From NCBI GenBank assembly GCA_024734495.1, contig JALMQS010000103.1, positions 103,436 to 167,435 on the forward strand: a stretch of 64,000 nt of DNA, given 5' to 3'. Position 1 is the first letter of the stretch. Each line of letters starts with the position of its first letter. The translations under genes were made by a program, and so were the position numbers. The stretch comes from Forficula auricularia. Lineage: Eukaryota > Arthropoda > Insecta > Dermaptera > Forficulidae. Positions 45,765 to 57,235 of the stretch are shown here, piece after piece. The notes beneath the pieces are model-generated. The model searched no databases. It saw nothing but the letters and a program-made list of their open reading frames with translations, and was not told where the DNA came from.

Positions 45765-46134
45765 TAGGGTGGGCCATCTAACGTTTGGAATTTGAATCGG
45801 CTATAAAAAAAACTAATGAATATTTTTTCAAAATCATAAGTTTATTAGAAAGATTGGATATTTTCATTTCAAGAATGAAACACAACATCATTCAAATGAC
45901 TGTCATGGCTGGCTTGACAGTACCCCATCCGATCAACCCAATCTTTCAGTACATTTTCAATTGGGTTGATCGGATGGGGTACTGTCAAGCCAGCCTTGAC
46001 AGTCATTTGAATGATGCTGTGTTTCATTCTTAAATGAAAATGTCCAATCTTTCTAATAAATTTATAATTTTGAAAAAATATCCATTAGTTTTTTTATAGC
46101 CGATTCAAATTCAAACGTTAGATGGCCCATCATA
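45765..46134. mobile_element. Mariner-like MITE, palindromic
   Basis: The outer inverted repeats begin AGGGTGGGCCATCTAACG and extend through 'aatcggctataaaaaa'. An inner inverted repeat ('ccccatccgatcaaccc' and complement) makes the whole unit a foldback. It is bordered by TA. No transposase remains. The frame 45785-46033 is a palindrome shadow. Confidence 0.75.
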
Positions 46135-46136
46135 TA

Positions 46137-46495
46137 TAGGGTGGGCCATCTAACGTTTGAAATTTGAATCGGCTATAAAAAAACTAATGAATATTTTTTC
46201 AAAATTATGAGTTTGGAGATTTTCATTTAAGAATGAAAAACAACATTTTTGTTTCGAAAAATTGAAAAGGATGACATGGGTGACATTTGGTTTCAACAGG
46301 ACGGGGCACTTGCCACACCGCCAACGTAACAATCGATCTTTTGTGCACTTTTTTTGGAAATCGAATAATGATTTTGTGTTTCATTCATAAATGAAAATGT
46401 CCAATCTTTCTAATAAACTCATAATTTTGAAAAAATATTCATTAGTTTTTTTTATAGCCGATTCAAATTCCAAAAGTTAAATAGCCCATCCTGTA
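46137..46495 (+). mobile_element. Mariner-like element, internally deleted
   Basis: It has the same ends as the neighbour MITE (agggtgggccatctaacg; right 'agcccatcctg' then TA), directly adjacent across a shared TATATA. Unlike the neighbour it keeps a short transposase piece (46270-46345). Confidence 0.75.
46270..46345 (+). pseudogene. Mariner transposase relic around the second catalytic Asp
   Basis: The plus frame encodes DDMGDIWFQQDGALATPPT and then a stop. The WFQQDGA block is the conserved segment around the second catalytic aspartate of Tc1/mariner transposases. The usual following His-Thr is lost. Only some 25 codons remain, so it is not functional. Confidence 0.75.
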
Positions 46496-46896
46496 AAAAG
46501 GGTGTTGATAGAATTATCTAACTTCTTTCTTTATAGCGAAGTAAATGCAAGGATGCCAAATACAAGCAAGTCAAGACCTGTTCAGACTATTAAAGATTCA
46601 ATTTTTAATTTCTATTATTCTAGGAATGGCCTTTTGCTCTTGGATCAAAATTATACTCGTTATAGAGAGAGCAAATATTTAATTGAACTTCAATAAAATT
46701 CAGACAATAATGTGAAATAAAATACTTGTTCTAACTGGCGAACTGGGTCGTGAAAAAGTTTAACTTTTTTCATCATTTCTATCATTCAATAGAAAAATTA
46801 AATTCATAAAAAGAAATCGTCTTAGAGAGTTTGTTCTGTAGTAAAATTTTTATATTTTCAATGCGGAGAACTGTTTAGATTTTGGGCTCTTTAAGC
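46496..46896. other. Unassigned spacer
   Basis: The small plus frame 46502-46696 has no known domain. No repeat ends are seen. Confidence 0.35.
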
Positions 46897-47288
46897 CAGT
46901 GTTTCTCAACCTGTATGCGGCGAGAGATTGTCAAATCTGCCGCGAGCGTTTTTGACAAATAATTAAAATTGAATGGGTTTTGTAACTTGAAGAAGTATTT
47001 CACATTAAATAGAATTTTACATTTCTCATTTCAAATTCAACTTTCTTTAGCCCTGAGTAATGTTATATAAAATAGTTAATGCTTTTTTGGCTCATTTTCA
47101 AATATGAGTTTTTGACAAATAATTAAAATTGAATGGGTTTTGTAACTAAGAAATACTATTTTGACTTTATTTTGAAATTACATCATTTTTTTATGATATA
47201 ACTTTTACTTTTTTTATATGTAGGTGTGCCGCAAATGATTCCAGATATTTTTAATGTGCCGTCAACCAAAAAAGGTTGAGAAACACTG
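46897..47288. mobile_element. hAT MITE with a 160-bp internal insertion
   Basis: The ends are CAGTGTTTCTCAACC and GGTTGAGAAACACTG. The right border is CTCTACAT; the left (CTTTAAGC) agrees weakly. Compared with 45313-45535, extra sequence sits in the body: a 120-bp block (46985-47105) that also exists at 47953-48075, flanked by an exact 40-bp direct repeat (46948-46987 and 47108-47147). Confidence 0.85.
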
Positions 47289-47289
47289 C

Positions 47290-47475
47290 TCTACATAATA
47301 ATGGTTTGATTAAAATTTTAATACTGTTTTCGAATTCGGGGAAATTCAATACCTACATAAATACAACTTATTAATGTTAAGTTTGTATCTTCGTTAGTTT
47401 ACAAGATCCTTACAGACGGACATACAGACATTGTAGAAAGAGAAATATGGTTCTGTTTTAATTTTACAAAGAAAG
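47290..47475. repeat. T-family right-end fragment
   Basis: 'gattaaaattttaatact', 'gaattcggggaaa' and 'cagacggacatacagacat' match the right parts at 7381 and 22360. The terminal 'acggaac' is not clear here. Confidence 0.5.
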
Positions 47476-47952
47476 CCTAAATTGTTAATATTTTTGATGA
47501 TATAACTTTTCAAATCCAAGACATCCAGCACGATCTGTCACATTGCAATTTTCAAATATTAATTTAACTGTTTAAATACATGTTGAAAGTGTCCCCTTGA
47601 AAATCGAACGCGAAAGCTTGCTAGACTGGCACAGCCTTATATGTCTCCACAAATAATGATTATTCTATAGCTACTGTTTTTAGGTATACATGTTGAAAGA
47701 CTTTGTCTCAAAGGTTGAGTCTTTTGACGAACACGAGAATTTGGCACTTGGGTTTGATTGCCTTCAACAAAGTCATCTAATTTCATCCGGCAACAAATGG
47801 TTTAAGCTATAGAAAGTTAAAACTTAGTAGTATAAAGTTGTGGCTTTTAATATAAAATTGTGTGATAAATTTCAAGCTCATTTGCTACAATCTTTTGACA
47901 CTTAACCATATAAAAATTCAATACTGGTTGATCTAAATGATTGGTATCCAGT
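47476..47952. other. Unassigned stretch
   Basis: A B-box-like 'cttgggtttgattgcc' at 47747-47762 may be a decayed tRNA-like fragment. Nothing else is recognised. Confidence 0.35.
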
Positions 47953-48075
47953 ACTTGAAGAAGTATTTCATATTAAATAGAATTTTACATTTCTCATTTC
48001 AAATTCAACTCTCTTTAGCCCTGAGTAATGTTATATATAATAGTTAATGCTTTTTTGGCTCATTTTCAAATATGT
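47953..48075 (+). repeat. Likely source of the insertion in the hAT MITE
   Basis: This 123-bp block, starting 'acttgaagaagtatttca', is almost identical to 46985-47105. Here it lies in unique-looking sequence, while in the MITE it interrupts a known element, so this is the donor. Confidence 0.8.
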
Positions 48076-48233
48076 GTTCAAAACTTTTAATCTTATATTT
48101 TATAATATTTTACATAAACCTTTTCCCTCTTTAAAAAGCGTGTTTTTGGCATTTTCACAAATTTCTTTTCTATTCTTGAAAAATTTCGACAAATACATTA
48201 CATAACATGCCCCTTATCAATCACACTCTAAAA

Positions 48234-48800
48234 CAGGGGTAGACAACCTTTTCAGCAGGCTGGCCAAATTTCAGAAATAATATCGGGCCACGCACCTATT
48301 TTTTTCTGTTAATTAAAGCAAACAAGCTAGCGTGCTACAGTTTCGACCACATCGTCGCTTCATAGCAGGTGAGATCGTATTCAAAAACTTGTCTGGTCTA
48401 ATATAAAAAAAATAAATAAATAAGATATTAGTATATTTATTTTTTTAAAGAAAATAAAACACAACTGAGAATCAAACATATTTATTAAACAATTTATAAA
48501 TATTTACAAGTGAGAAGTCTGTCTGTTTTGCAGAGCTAACTAAGTGCATCAAAATTGATCTCGACTGATGTCGCTACACGAAAACAGTTTTCTAAATAAA
48601 CATCAGTAATTTGTGTACTCACTTGTGATTTGATGTGCTTCATACAAAGCTGGTGAAAAAATGGAAACTCGTACTAGTCAGATATTCAGCGCCTGTCAAC
48701 GCAACCCGCAATGCACGGCGTTCTATTTGAATGCATACCCTTCAATTTACAGGCGCGTCGCTGAATTACTTAATCAATGGCTTGCTTAATTATGTCAAAA
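48234..48800 (+). mobile_element. hAT-like left terminus, right end not found
   Basis: 'caggggtagacaaccttttc' followed by 'ggctggccaaatttcag' and 'gggccacgcacc' is the layout of a hAT end. A GC-richer patch at 48660-48770 may be interior sequence. No matching right terminus or duplication was found. Confidence 0.45.
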
Positions 48801-49273
48801 ACACACCTACATGTCTTTCTATATCCTTTAGTCAAACCGTTAAACCAAGCAAAATTAGAAAAAAATCTGGTACTTTTTCTAGACTCGGTAAAATTTAAAT
48901 AAATAATTTGAATAAAGTAGAATGCTTTTATCAAATCAATCTTAAGTTATGTTCAAAATTTTCACAAATATTCTAGTTTAATCTAAATACCTGTATCATT
49001 TGGCTAATCAAAAACCCCTTCCAACATTTCTAATGTGTAGAAATGATTAGATTTAGGATTCACTGGCTTTCAAACTTACTGTTCGAAAATTAAGAAAATA
49101 CTTTTTCTCAAAATAATTAAAATAAAAAAATTGCTTTCTAATAGCTTTTATATTTAAGTTTATTAAGTTCTAAAAGTGCCGCTTGCCCAATAGAATGCTC
49201 TAACTGGTGAGCATACAGAGTTTTAAAAAAGTTTGAAATTTTTCCTCAATTTTTTCAGGGGAAGGTAGGTTAT
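48801..49273. other. Unassigned AT-rich spacer
   Basis: No recognised feature. The phrase 'cttgcccaatagaatgc' at 49186 recurs in altered form at 50459. Confidence 0.4.
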
Positions 49274-49274
49274 T

Positions 49275-49628
49275 GGGCGCCGTCCATAAATTACATCACA
49301 CAGTAAGGTGGGAGGGTGCACTTAGATTTGTGACAAAATGTGACAGGGGGGCCAGTAGATCTTAAAAATTGTGATGTCACAAAAGTCAAATTACAAAATT
49401 TTCAAATATATTGTATTTTTTAGATTTCAGGTTATTATTATTCCAACCTGAAAATGTTGGTAAAATAAATCTAGACAAAAAATTAAAAGCAAGCAATTTT
49501 TAGCAAAAACACTGAAAAGTGATAGTGTGACGTCGCAATACAGGAGAGGGCTCAATGAAAATGTGCCACAAGGGGTAGCGTGTCTAAAAATCTTGAAATT
49601 CGTGTGAGGTGTAATTTATGGACGGCCC
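49275..49628. mobile_element. DNA transposon (MITE) with GGGC..GTCCATAAATTAC ends
   Basis: The left 'gggcgccgtccataaattac' is inverted at the right as 'gtaatttatggacggccc'. The body repeats 'gtgacaaaatgtgaca' and 'gtgtgacgtcgcaa'. Such 'ccgtccataaattac' ends are familiar from animal DNA transposons, but I do not assign the superfamily. There is no coding frame. Confidence 0.65.
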
Positions 49629-49678
49629 ATTGTTAAATTCTTGACAATATGCACAAATCTCACCAGATTTCTTACTTT

Positions 49679-50220
49679 ACCATACAGGGTATGGTCAAGT
49701 ATTGTAATCGTGCATGAAAAAAGTGTTTTTTTTACTTATTTTTTTTTAATATCTCAAAAACGGCTGAAACTATTTTGGTTAAAAAAATTGGGCAAAACCA
49801 TGGCATTTCGGTCTACAAAAATTCCCTAATAAGTGAACATCGAAAAAATTATATTTTTCGAGATAATAATTGTTTTGTCAAAATGTCTGTTAGTCTGTGC
49901 GTTAGCAAATTTTTGTGGACGAGTTAGCTCAGAAACTAGTGTGAATATCAAAATCAAATTTCATACGTAGTTTTGGTGCATATCGACCCAAAATTAAGGG
50001 GGGTGGAGGGGGGATAAAAATTAAAAATCTCGAGCATTTGAGGAAACTTAAACAAATTTTCTATACATAATTCGTGAGGCCCAAGAAGTCTAAAAATGCA
50101 AAAACTAACCGCCCAAAATGGGGGGGGGGTTAAAAAATGAAAAAATGAAATGAAATCTAGGCCCTTGGACCAAACTCAACCAGTCAAGTGGATGGCCACA
50201 TCAGAACGTGTCAGATTATT
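49679..50220 (+). repeat. Dispersed repeat U, copy 2
   Basis: It matches 239-905 from 'atggtcaagtattgtaatcg' to 'atggccacatcagaac', but without the internal duplication of copy 1. A GC-rich run lies at 50119-50129. Confidence 0.75.
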
Positions 50221-50917
50221 TAAACTTGTTTCTTATTAAATTTAATTAATTTTATTTGAGATTCTTATAAAGTTTTTTAATTTTTTTTCATTTATTTTTA
50301 ACGATTTATTTCATTTTATTTATCACAATATTATAATAATATTTGAATATATAATATAAAATATCTAATATTATACAATGGCGCGTATATATACATATAT
50401 ATTTTATATTATTATTTTGTTCCATTTTTTCGAAGTTATCATGGAAATTTGATTCCGTTTGCCCAATAGAATGTGCAAATAGTGCCAGAGAAAGGAGGAG
50501 TACGAGAGTTAGTAAATGTTAGCGGACTGCTAAGAAGTGAGCTGGGGGGGGGGGGGGTCGTGGTTTAGAAAAGTCAAGTTGAAGAAAACAAGAAGGGAAA
50601 TGAGAGAGATTTTTCTGAATGCTTGTCTCGAATGTTGCTCCCCTTGTCCTCTCCTCTTCCCCTGCGTAGAACAAACATTGAAAATAAAGACAAATAACGG
50701 ACAGGAAATAAAATGAAATAGAGGAAGAAAGAGAAAAAGACAAAAAAAACTTGAAATAAAAGAAATTGAACAAAAAAATAAATAAATAAAATAAACATTG
50801 CTAGAATGTCTAAACAAACTAAACTAAATAATTTCTAGATTGTTTTTCTATTTATTCAAAGAAGTAATTTCAATTAAAAAAAATAAGATTTTGGCTGAGT
50901 AAGATGAAATTTAAACT
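50221..50917. other. Unassigned stretch with a G-run
   Basis: The G-run is at about 50545-50558. Three overlapping minus frames at 50519-50817 are Phe-rich products of a purine-rich strand and are not supported as genes. Confidence 0.4.
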
Positions 50918-51240
50918 TTTTAATAAAGATAAGAGTAAATAAATATTATATTTAATATTGATTTAGTATGAGCTAAGGATTCTAGGTCACTTATTTCACA
51001 TTACCTAGAATCGTGACCTAGAATCTCTTAACCCAGAGTAAGAGTAAATAAATATTATATCTAATATTGATTTACTAGGAGTTCAGGATTCTAGGTCACT
51101 TATTTCACATTTCCTAGAATCCTGACCTAGAATCTTAACTCATAGTAAATCAATATTAAATATAATATTTCTTTACTTTTATCTTTATTAAAGATGTTTC
51201 ACCTTGCACCAACACCACAATCTCTACTAATTATTAACTT
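50918..51240. repeat. Foldback F5 with internal tandem unit and X terminus
   Basis: The outer arms are 50918-50968 and 51141-51190. Between them a unit of about 112 bp is repeated in tandem (50925-51036 and 51037-51150). Each unit has 'ggattctaggtca' followed by two possible partners, 'cctagaatcc' and 'tgacctagaatc'. The X module 'atgtttcaccttgcaccaac' follows at 51194. Confidence 0.75.
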
Positions 51241-51304
51241 TTTAATATACAACTTTTAAATGCACATACTTATTAGTTATGAAGCTGTTAAAGCTTGTAT
51301 TTTT

Positions 51305-52423
51305 AACCGACTTCAAAAAAGGAGGAGGTTCTCTATTCGACTGATTTTTTTTTTTTTTTTTTGTGCCTATGTTACCTCATATCTCCGCCAATTGTCAACC
51401 GATTTTGAAAAAAAATTTTGCATTGGGTCCAGTCTAGCTTCCGATTGGTCCCATTTTTTTTTCGTTTTTTTCTTAGGTATTAGACTTTTTTTATTAGGTT
51501 TGTTTAGACCTAACCTCTTTGTTTATGAACCGATTTCGATGGTTCTTTTTTTATCCGATAGGGGGTGTCTTAGGGATGGTGTCATATTAATTTGGTCAAG
51601 TTCTGATGATATGAACACTATTAATAACATCACGTCGGTTTTTATTTTTTTCTTAAAAATTATTAACCGACTTCAAAAAAAGGAGGAGGTTCTCTATTCG
51701 ACTGATTTTTTTTTATGCTACCTCATATCTCCGCCAATTGTGTCCCATTTTTTTTCGTTTTTTTTTCTTAGGTATTAGACCTTTTTTATTAGGTTTGTTT
51801 AGACATAACCTCTTTGTTTATGAACCGATTTCGATGGTTCTTTTTTTATCCGATAGGGAGTGTCTTAGGGATGGTGTCATATTAATTTGGTAAAGTTCTG
51901 ATGATATGATCACTATTAATAACATCACGTCGGTTTTTATTTTTTCTTAAAAATTATTAACCGACTTCAATAAAAAATTTTTAAGAAAAAAATAAAAACC
52001 GACTTCAAAAAATAAATGCAACAAATAAAATACACTAAAAGGTATAAAATAATTATTATCTTATTTAGTTACAACTAAACGACGAAATATTAACACGAAA
52101 TTACTTTTTGAAGTTGGTGCCAAACATATACCTTTTATGAATCGCACTCGACGGATCTTACTTAGTACGTTTGCCGGGTGCCAAACAAACTATACCTATA
52201 AGCGAGCATACCCTCCAAACGTACTAAGTAAGATCCGTCGAGTGCGATTCATAAAAGGTATATGTTTGGCACCAACTTCAAAAAGTAATTTCATGTTAAT
52301 ATTTCGTCGTTTACTTGTAACTAAATAAGATAATAATTATTTTATACCTTTTAGTGTATTTTATTTGTTGCATTTAATTTTTTGAAGTCGGTTTTTATTT
52401 TTTTCTTAAAAATTATTTTATTT
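51305..52423 (+). mobile_element. F1 foldback cluster, copy d (two flanks plus double-core foldback)
   Basis: Two partial F1 flanks in tandem (51305-51660 and 51662-51960, both from 'accgacttcaaaaaa') precede a foldback (51970-52423). The foldback centre holds the core first in one orientation (52128-52170) and then in the other (52178-52265), joined at 'gccgggtgccaaaca'. The plus frame 51260-51778 crosses the flanks and is a repeat shadow. Confidence 0.75.
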
Positions 52424-53519
52424 TTATAGCTAGAATATAATTAATTTTAAGTTTTTATCTTATTTACTTTAAGACCAGTCATAAGGCAAGTAAGGTGCAC
52501 CCATCTCGAATAATATTTGTTTTTCGACCCCCAGTACACTTTACAATCTTTTAAAATCATAATACAATACGATTTATTTTTGGATAAAAAACAAAGTTCA
52601 TAACTAAGAATGTATGTAGTAAATTTCAAGTTTATATCATATTTACTTTAAGAAATCGGATAAACAAATGATAGAATATATAGATCTAAAAGTAATCCCT
52701 ACTAAAAAAACATATGTTTGTGTTAGTCTAGATAACAGTAATAAAAATAAATCCCTGCTATTGAATTGATATTAATCCTATCCTTTGGCTAGTTTCATGT
52801 TGTCGCCTTTGTTGTTTAGTAATACACCAGCGCTGACAATAAAAAGATGACCAACAAAATGAAATACCACGATATATGTATACAACGTGATATTATATTA
52901 AAACATTTTTTCGGTTGCAGTTCAGTGGCTTTCTGTGGTTAGGAATTTCTTTTCTTTTTTTTATGTAAGACCTTTCTGCCCTTTTTTTACTTCTTCTCGC
53001 TCAGTTGGGTCTCTTTCTTGCCTGACATTATGAATAATTCACAACCTGTCTATGTGAAAAGGAGTTGTACTATAGAACGCGAAAAAGAGAAGTAGAACAC
53101 CAACACTATACACCTCTCTTTTTCACTCCATCTTTTTCTATCTCTTTCGTTATATAGAGAGATAAACAGAGACAATTCGCAGTTCAGGATCAGTTCGATA
53201 CAATACGAAGAAAAAAGGGTGAGAAAAAATAATAAATTTTACAATCTGACATTTGTTGTAGGGTTCACTTTCTAAATCAAAATTACTTGGTATGCAAGAC
53301 GGAGCATGCCATGAGGGCATGAATTTTAAATTCAATCAAAAATTTTCTATTATTTTTTTTTTTACTTTCACTTAGTGTACATAGCTAAGCATGTAAGTAA
53401 AGTATGACATGCACTCTTGATGAAGTCCAATTTTTGAAGTCTTCTCCAAAACTATTATATAAACGTTAATTGATTGTATTCGATGCACTTAAGTTATAGG
53501 AACTGAGTTTAGACAAATA
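52424..53519. other. Unassigned stretch
   Basis: No repeat ends or credible frames were recognised; CT-rich sequence lies near 52970-53030 and 53105-53160. Confidence 0.4.
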
Positions 53520-53785
53520 TAAAAAAAATAAAACCGACTTCAAAAAAATTAAATGCAACAAATAAAATAAACTAAAAGGTATAAAATAATTATCTTATTT
53601 AGTTACAACTAAACGACGAAATATTAACATGAAATTACTTTTTGAAGGTGGTGCCAAACAAAGTATATAAGCGAGCGTACCCGTCAAACGTAGTAAGTAA
53701 GATCCGTCGAGTGCGATTCATAAAATGTATATGTTTGGCACCGACTTCAAAAAAGTAATTTAATGTTAATATTTCGTCGTTGATT
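53520..53785 (-). mobile_element. F1 foldback, copy e (truncated)
   Basis: It matches copy f (54283-54530) almost base for base through arm and core, including the shared variant 'gaaggtggtgccaaacaaag'. It stops abruptly at 'atatttcgtcgtt' (about 53780), where unrelated sequence begins. Confidence 0.8.
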
Positions 53786-54261
53786 GACCAGGTCATTCGA
53801 TACTTTAAATACTCAGAGATAAAATAAAATAAAGTAAAAAAATGAACCAATACGCTGTCGGGATTGAGCATTGTAGAGAATATTTTTGTTCCCAACTAAT
53901 GAACTGGATTAGAGGGCAAAAACATTGGTCATTTATATAAATTAGAGTAGAGAAAATGACTGAACCCTTTGATGTTAATTTCACGTTTTGATATAAATAA
54001 AGGCAGCCTTTTTTAACGAAATAATTGTCATTGTTTAATAAAATCTTTATGTTACCTCCACGCAAATGAAATGTTAGTATTTTGCCAAATAAAATAATTT
54101 CAGAAATTGGTTTAATTAATTTATATGCAGATTTAACCTGAATTCATTAATAACAGCGTAAATAAAAAATCGTCATATCTAGACTTTATATTCCAACACA
54201 ATTTTAGGCAGACTAAACTTTTTCCTAAGGTAGGTCGTTATAAAGCGCTCTACAAAAAAAT
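53786..54261. other. Unassigned spacer between F1 copies
   Basis: Two small minus frames (53635-53895, 53805-54065) lack known motifs. Nothing else is recognised. Confidence 0.4.
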
Positions 54262-54915
54262 AATTTTTAAGAAAAAAATAAAACCGGCTTCAAAAAAATT
54301 AAATGCAACAAATAAAATAAACTAAAAGGTATAAAATAATTATCTTATTTAGTTACAACTAAACGACGAAATATTAACATGAAATTACTTTTTGAAGGTG
54401 GTGCCAAACAAAGTATATAAGCGAGCGCACCCGTCAAACGTAGTAAGTAAGATCCGTCGAGTGCGATTCATAAAATGTATATGTTTGGCACCGACTTCAA
54501 AAAGTAATTTAATGTTAATATTTCGTCGTTTAGTTGTAACTAAATAAGATAATTATTTTATACCTTTTAGTGTATTTTATTTCTTGTATTTAATTTTTTT
54601 GAAGTCGGTTTTACTTTTTTTTATAAAAATTATTTTTATTTTTCTCTTTTTAGTGATGTTATTAATAGTGACTTAATATAATACCTTGCATGCATCTCCT
54701 AAGAGAAAGCGTGGGGCGAATAAATCAGAAAATGATAATAAAATTCTATTCATAAATATAGAAATTCTTTCGAAACGTTTTCGGGTTTTAAGTGAATGTT
54801 TTAAGATTTTTTATAAAAGATTTTGACAATTGGCGAAGATATGAGGTAACATAGATACAAAAAAAAAAATCAGTCGAATTAAGAACCTCCTCATTTTTTG
54901 AAGTCGGTTAAAAAT
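54262..54915 (-). mobile_element. F1 foldback, copy f
   Basis: The foldback is at 54262-54640 and a shortened flank at 54641-54915, ending 'gaagtcggttaaaaa'. The core orientation relative to the element agrees with copies a and c. The flank lacks most of the middle present in copy b. Confidence 0.8.
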
Positions 54916-55992
54916 GGCTTTTGTGGGCGTCAGAGCCAAAACTAATCCCAAAATTAAATAGTAAATATGTGTGTGTGTTTATCGACAAGAAACACAAAAC
55001 AATCAAAACAAATTTCTCTCCCTTAAAGAAGTAATGCTTTCTTCTTCTTAATGTTTTTAATGCCAATTAAAATTATATATAAGATCTATGCTATTTAATC
55101 AGTATAAGAATATGATCGCCTTATTACTCTTTTGAGGAAAAATTTATTCTAGGTGTTTATTTTTTTGTTAGATGGGTTTGATTAATGTGTCCTGATACAA
55201 ATACTAATGAACTTGGCGTCTATACCATACACATGGTAAAATGTAGTTAAGAATATACATCAATATTATGATTATGGGAATATGGGGTAACTAAGCTTTT
55301 GTGTTTAAATAATTTATAAGTGCAAACCATTTTTTATTGAACGAATTTCCAAATATTTATTAAATATTAATATAGTTTAAGGAAAATCAAAATTGAAAAC
55401 TAAGTTATTTAAACTTTTCAGCTTTTTCCATTCTCAAAATCATCAATGATGGTGTCAAAATCCACATCGACAAAAAGATCATATTCGATAGACAATAAAC
55501 TTAAAGTACTTAGTCTCTCTTGATTCATTGATGATCTTAACCCTTTAACTGCGAGTATTTTTTGTAGAACCAAAAGCTCCAAAAACAAAAGAAAAATCGC
55601 TATTTGATATTAGCAAAAATTAGCTTTTGTTTATATATCACACCCGAGTCTGACTATAATTTTAGCATGTGGTTTATAAACCAAACCCGCAGTTAAAGGT
55701 TTAATGATTTTTTATTAGTTTAAGTTTACTGAAACTTTTTTGTTAAGGCGGATGGTATGGGTTCTGGTGCGAGGGGGTGGAATATAAAAGGGGCGAAAGG
55801 GAAGGGGGGGCAATGTAATCTTATGTTCCAAGGGGATTGGGCTTTATTTAATTTTACGTTAATGTTTTTATTATTATGTTATTATTTTGTATCTGCTTCG
55901 ACTTTTTTATGGGTTTGGGTGTGTATCTCAGTGCTGATCCAAGTTCGGCGTCCCTATAATGAAGAATGATATGTAGGTGACTGTGAAGGATA
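54916..55992. other. Unassigned stretch
   Basis: It is AT-rich up to about 55740 and more GC-rich at 55745-55830. The plus frame 55757-55969 shows no known domain. Confidence 0.35.
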
Positions 55993-56159
55993 TGAGGATG
56001 TTAACCGCAATTGAAATTAGGTGTACACCTTCTTTGGAATTATGTGGAATTATTTTGAAATTCATTAGATAATGCGCCTTCATCTATTGTCTTCTACTTG
56101 GAAATGAAAGTGGAAGTGGAAGTAGGTGTACACGATATTAGGTCGCGGTTCACCCCTCG
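55993..56159. mobile_element. MITE W, copy 3
   Basis: The right end 'ggtcgcggttcacccctcg' is intact; the left end is decayed (gaggatgttaaccgcaatt). The body shares 'tgtcttctacttggaaatga' with W2. No target duplication is visible. Confidence 0.75.
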
Positions 56160-56292
56160 GGGCTCTTGGTGAAACATTTTAAATAAAGTAAAGAAATTTT
56201 TGAAAAATTTTTAAGAAACATTTTATATTTTAAATTTTATAAAGTTTCTAAAAATTTTTCTTTACTTTACTGAAACTTCTTTCACCGGACGC
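56160..56292. repeat. Short foldback with X terminus
   Basis: 'cttggtgaaacattttaa' is the reverse complement of the X module. It leads into a hairpin whose arms contain 'aaagtaaagaaatttttg' and its complement, and ends at 'ttctttcacc'. Confidence 0.5.
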
Positions 56293-57235
56293 AACGTAAA
56301 CAAAGAACTATACTTAAGCAAATGGTAATATTAGGATATGATTCACCAAATCCCATTGAATCATTCCTTCTAAAATTTCGAGATACTAATTTTTGCTTCT
56401 CTTCGAGACTTCAAGAGAGCGCACTTTTTATTACCTTCTACTACAGTGATTGTATACAGTCATTGTAGCTTCTACAAGAAACAGCTACCTAAATAAGTTT
56501 TATGCAAAATTTTGGGATCATGAAGAATTACTAGGGCTTTTCACAATGCTCGCGCTTTGGCGCTCGAAGGTGTCTATAGTCGTCGCCACACTCGCCATGG
56601 GCTAATTACGCCTCTGCAAATACCTATTCAATCTGACGATTTTTTATGGAATAAAATAAAATAAACTGCAACGGATCGTTGCTAAACTTTATCCAAAGTC
56701 ATTTGAAATATCAATATTTTTATTCCTTTATTATTAATCATATATCACTGCCTATTTGCGGTCCATGTTTAAAATAAAATAATAAAGAATTTAAAAAACG
56801 TACTATCTTACTCTTGAGTAAAATACTTTAAAATATAATTTTACTAAAAACTTTATTTAACCTTTTTTGTGGTCCCTAAGGTCCTTAATTAGCATATTAA
56901 ATTTCATCAAAATTGGTTAAGTCATTTTCAAGATATTTAGAAAAAACTAAAAAAGTACTGGAATAAAGTATTAATGCTTGTGGATCGATATGTACCAAAA
57001 ACTAATTTTGTTAAAATAATGGTAGGTTTTCAATTTCAATTCAATCGGTTCAACGATGTGGAAAAAATTGTGGACGAAAAAAACGATAACATACATACAT
57101 CTATCCCCACGCACTTCCAAAAAAATGGCACATTTTGGCCTCTCGACGAGACCCCATTTAATTTTTGGCAAAACTGTCATAATCTAAAATTCAACTTAAT
57201 TGAATACTATAATTTTTTACTTTAATTGAGACCAT
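56293..57235. other. Unassigned stretch
   Basis: A more balanced patch at 56540-56640 shows no known motif. The overlapping plus and minus frames at 56971-57225 are not supported. Confidence 0.35.

Noticed and set aside
50940..51150. CRISPR-like array because of repeated ~112-bp units
   Set aside because: There are only two units, with no uniform short repeat and spacer layout, in a eukaryotic repeat setting.
51260..51778. 172-codon plus-strand frame, the longest in the window
   Set aside because: It crosses tandem F1 flanks and T-runs. The same peptides occur in other F1 copies on repeat DNA, and no known domain is present.
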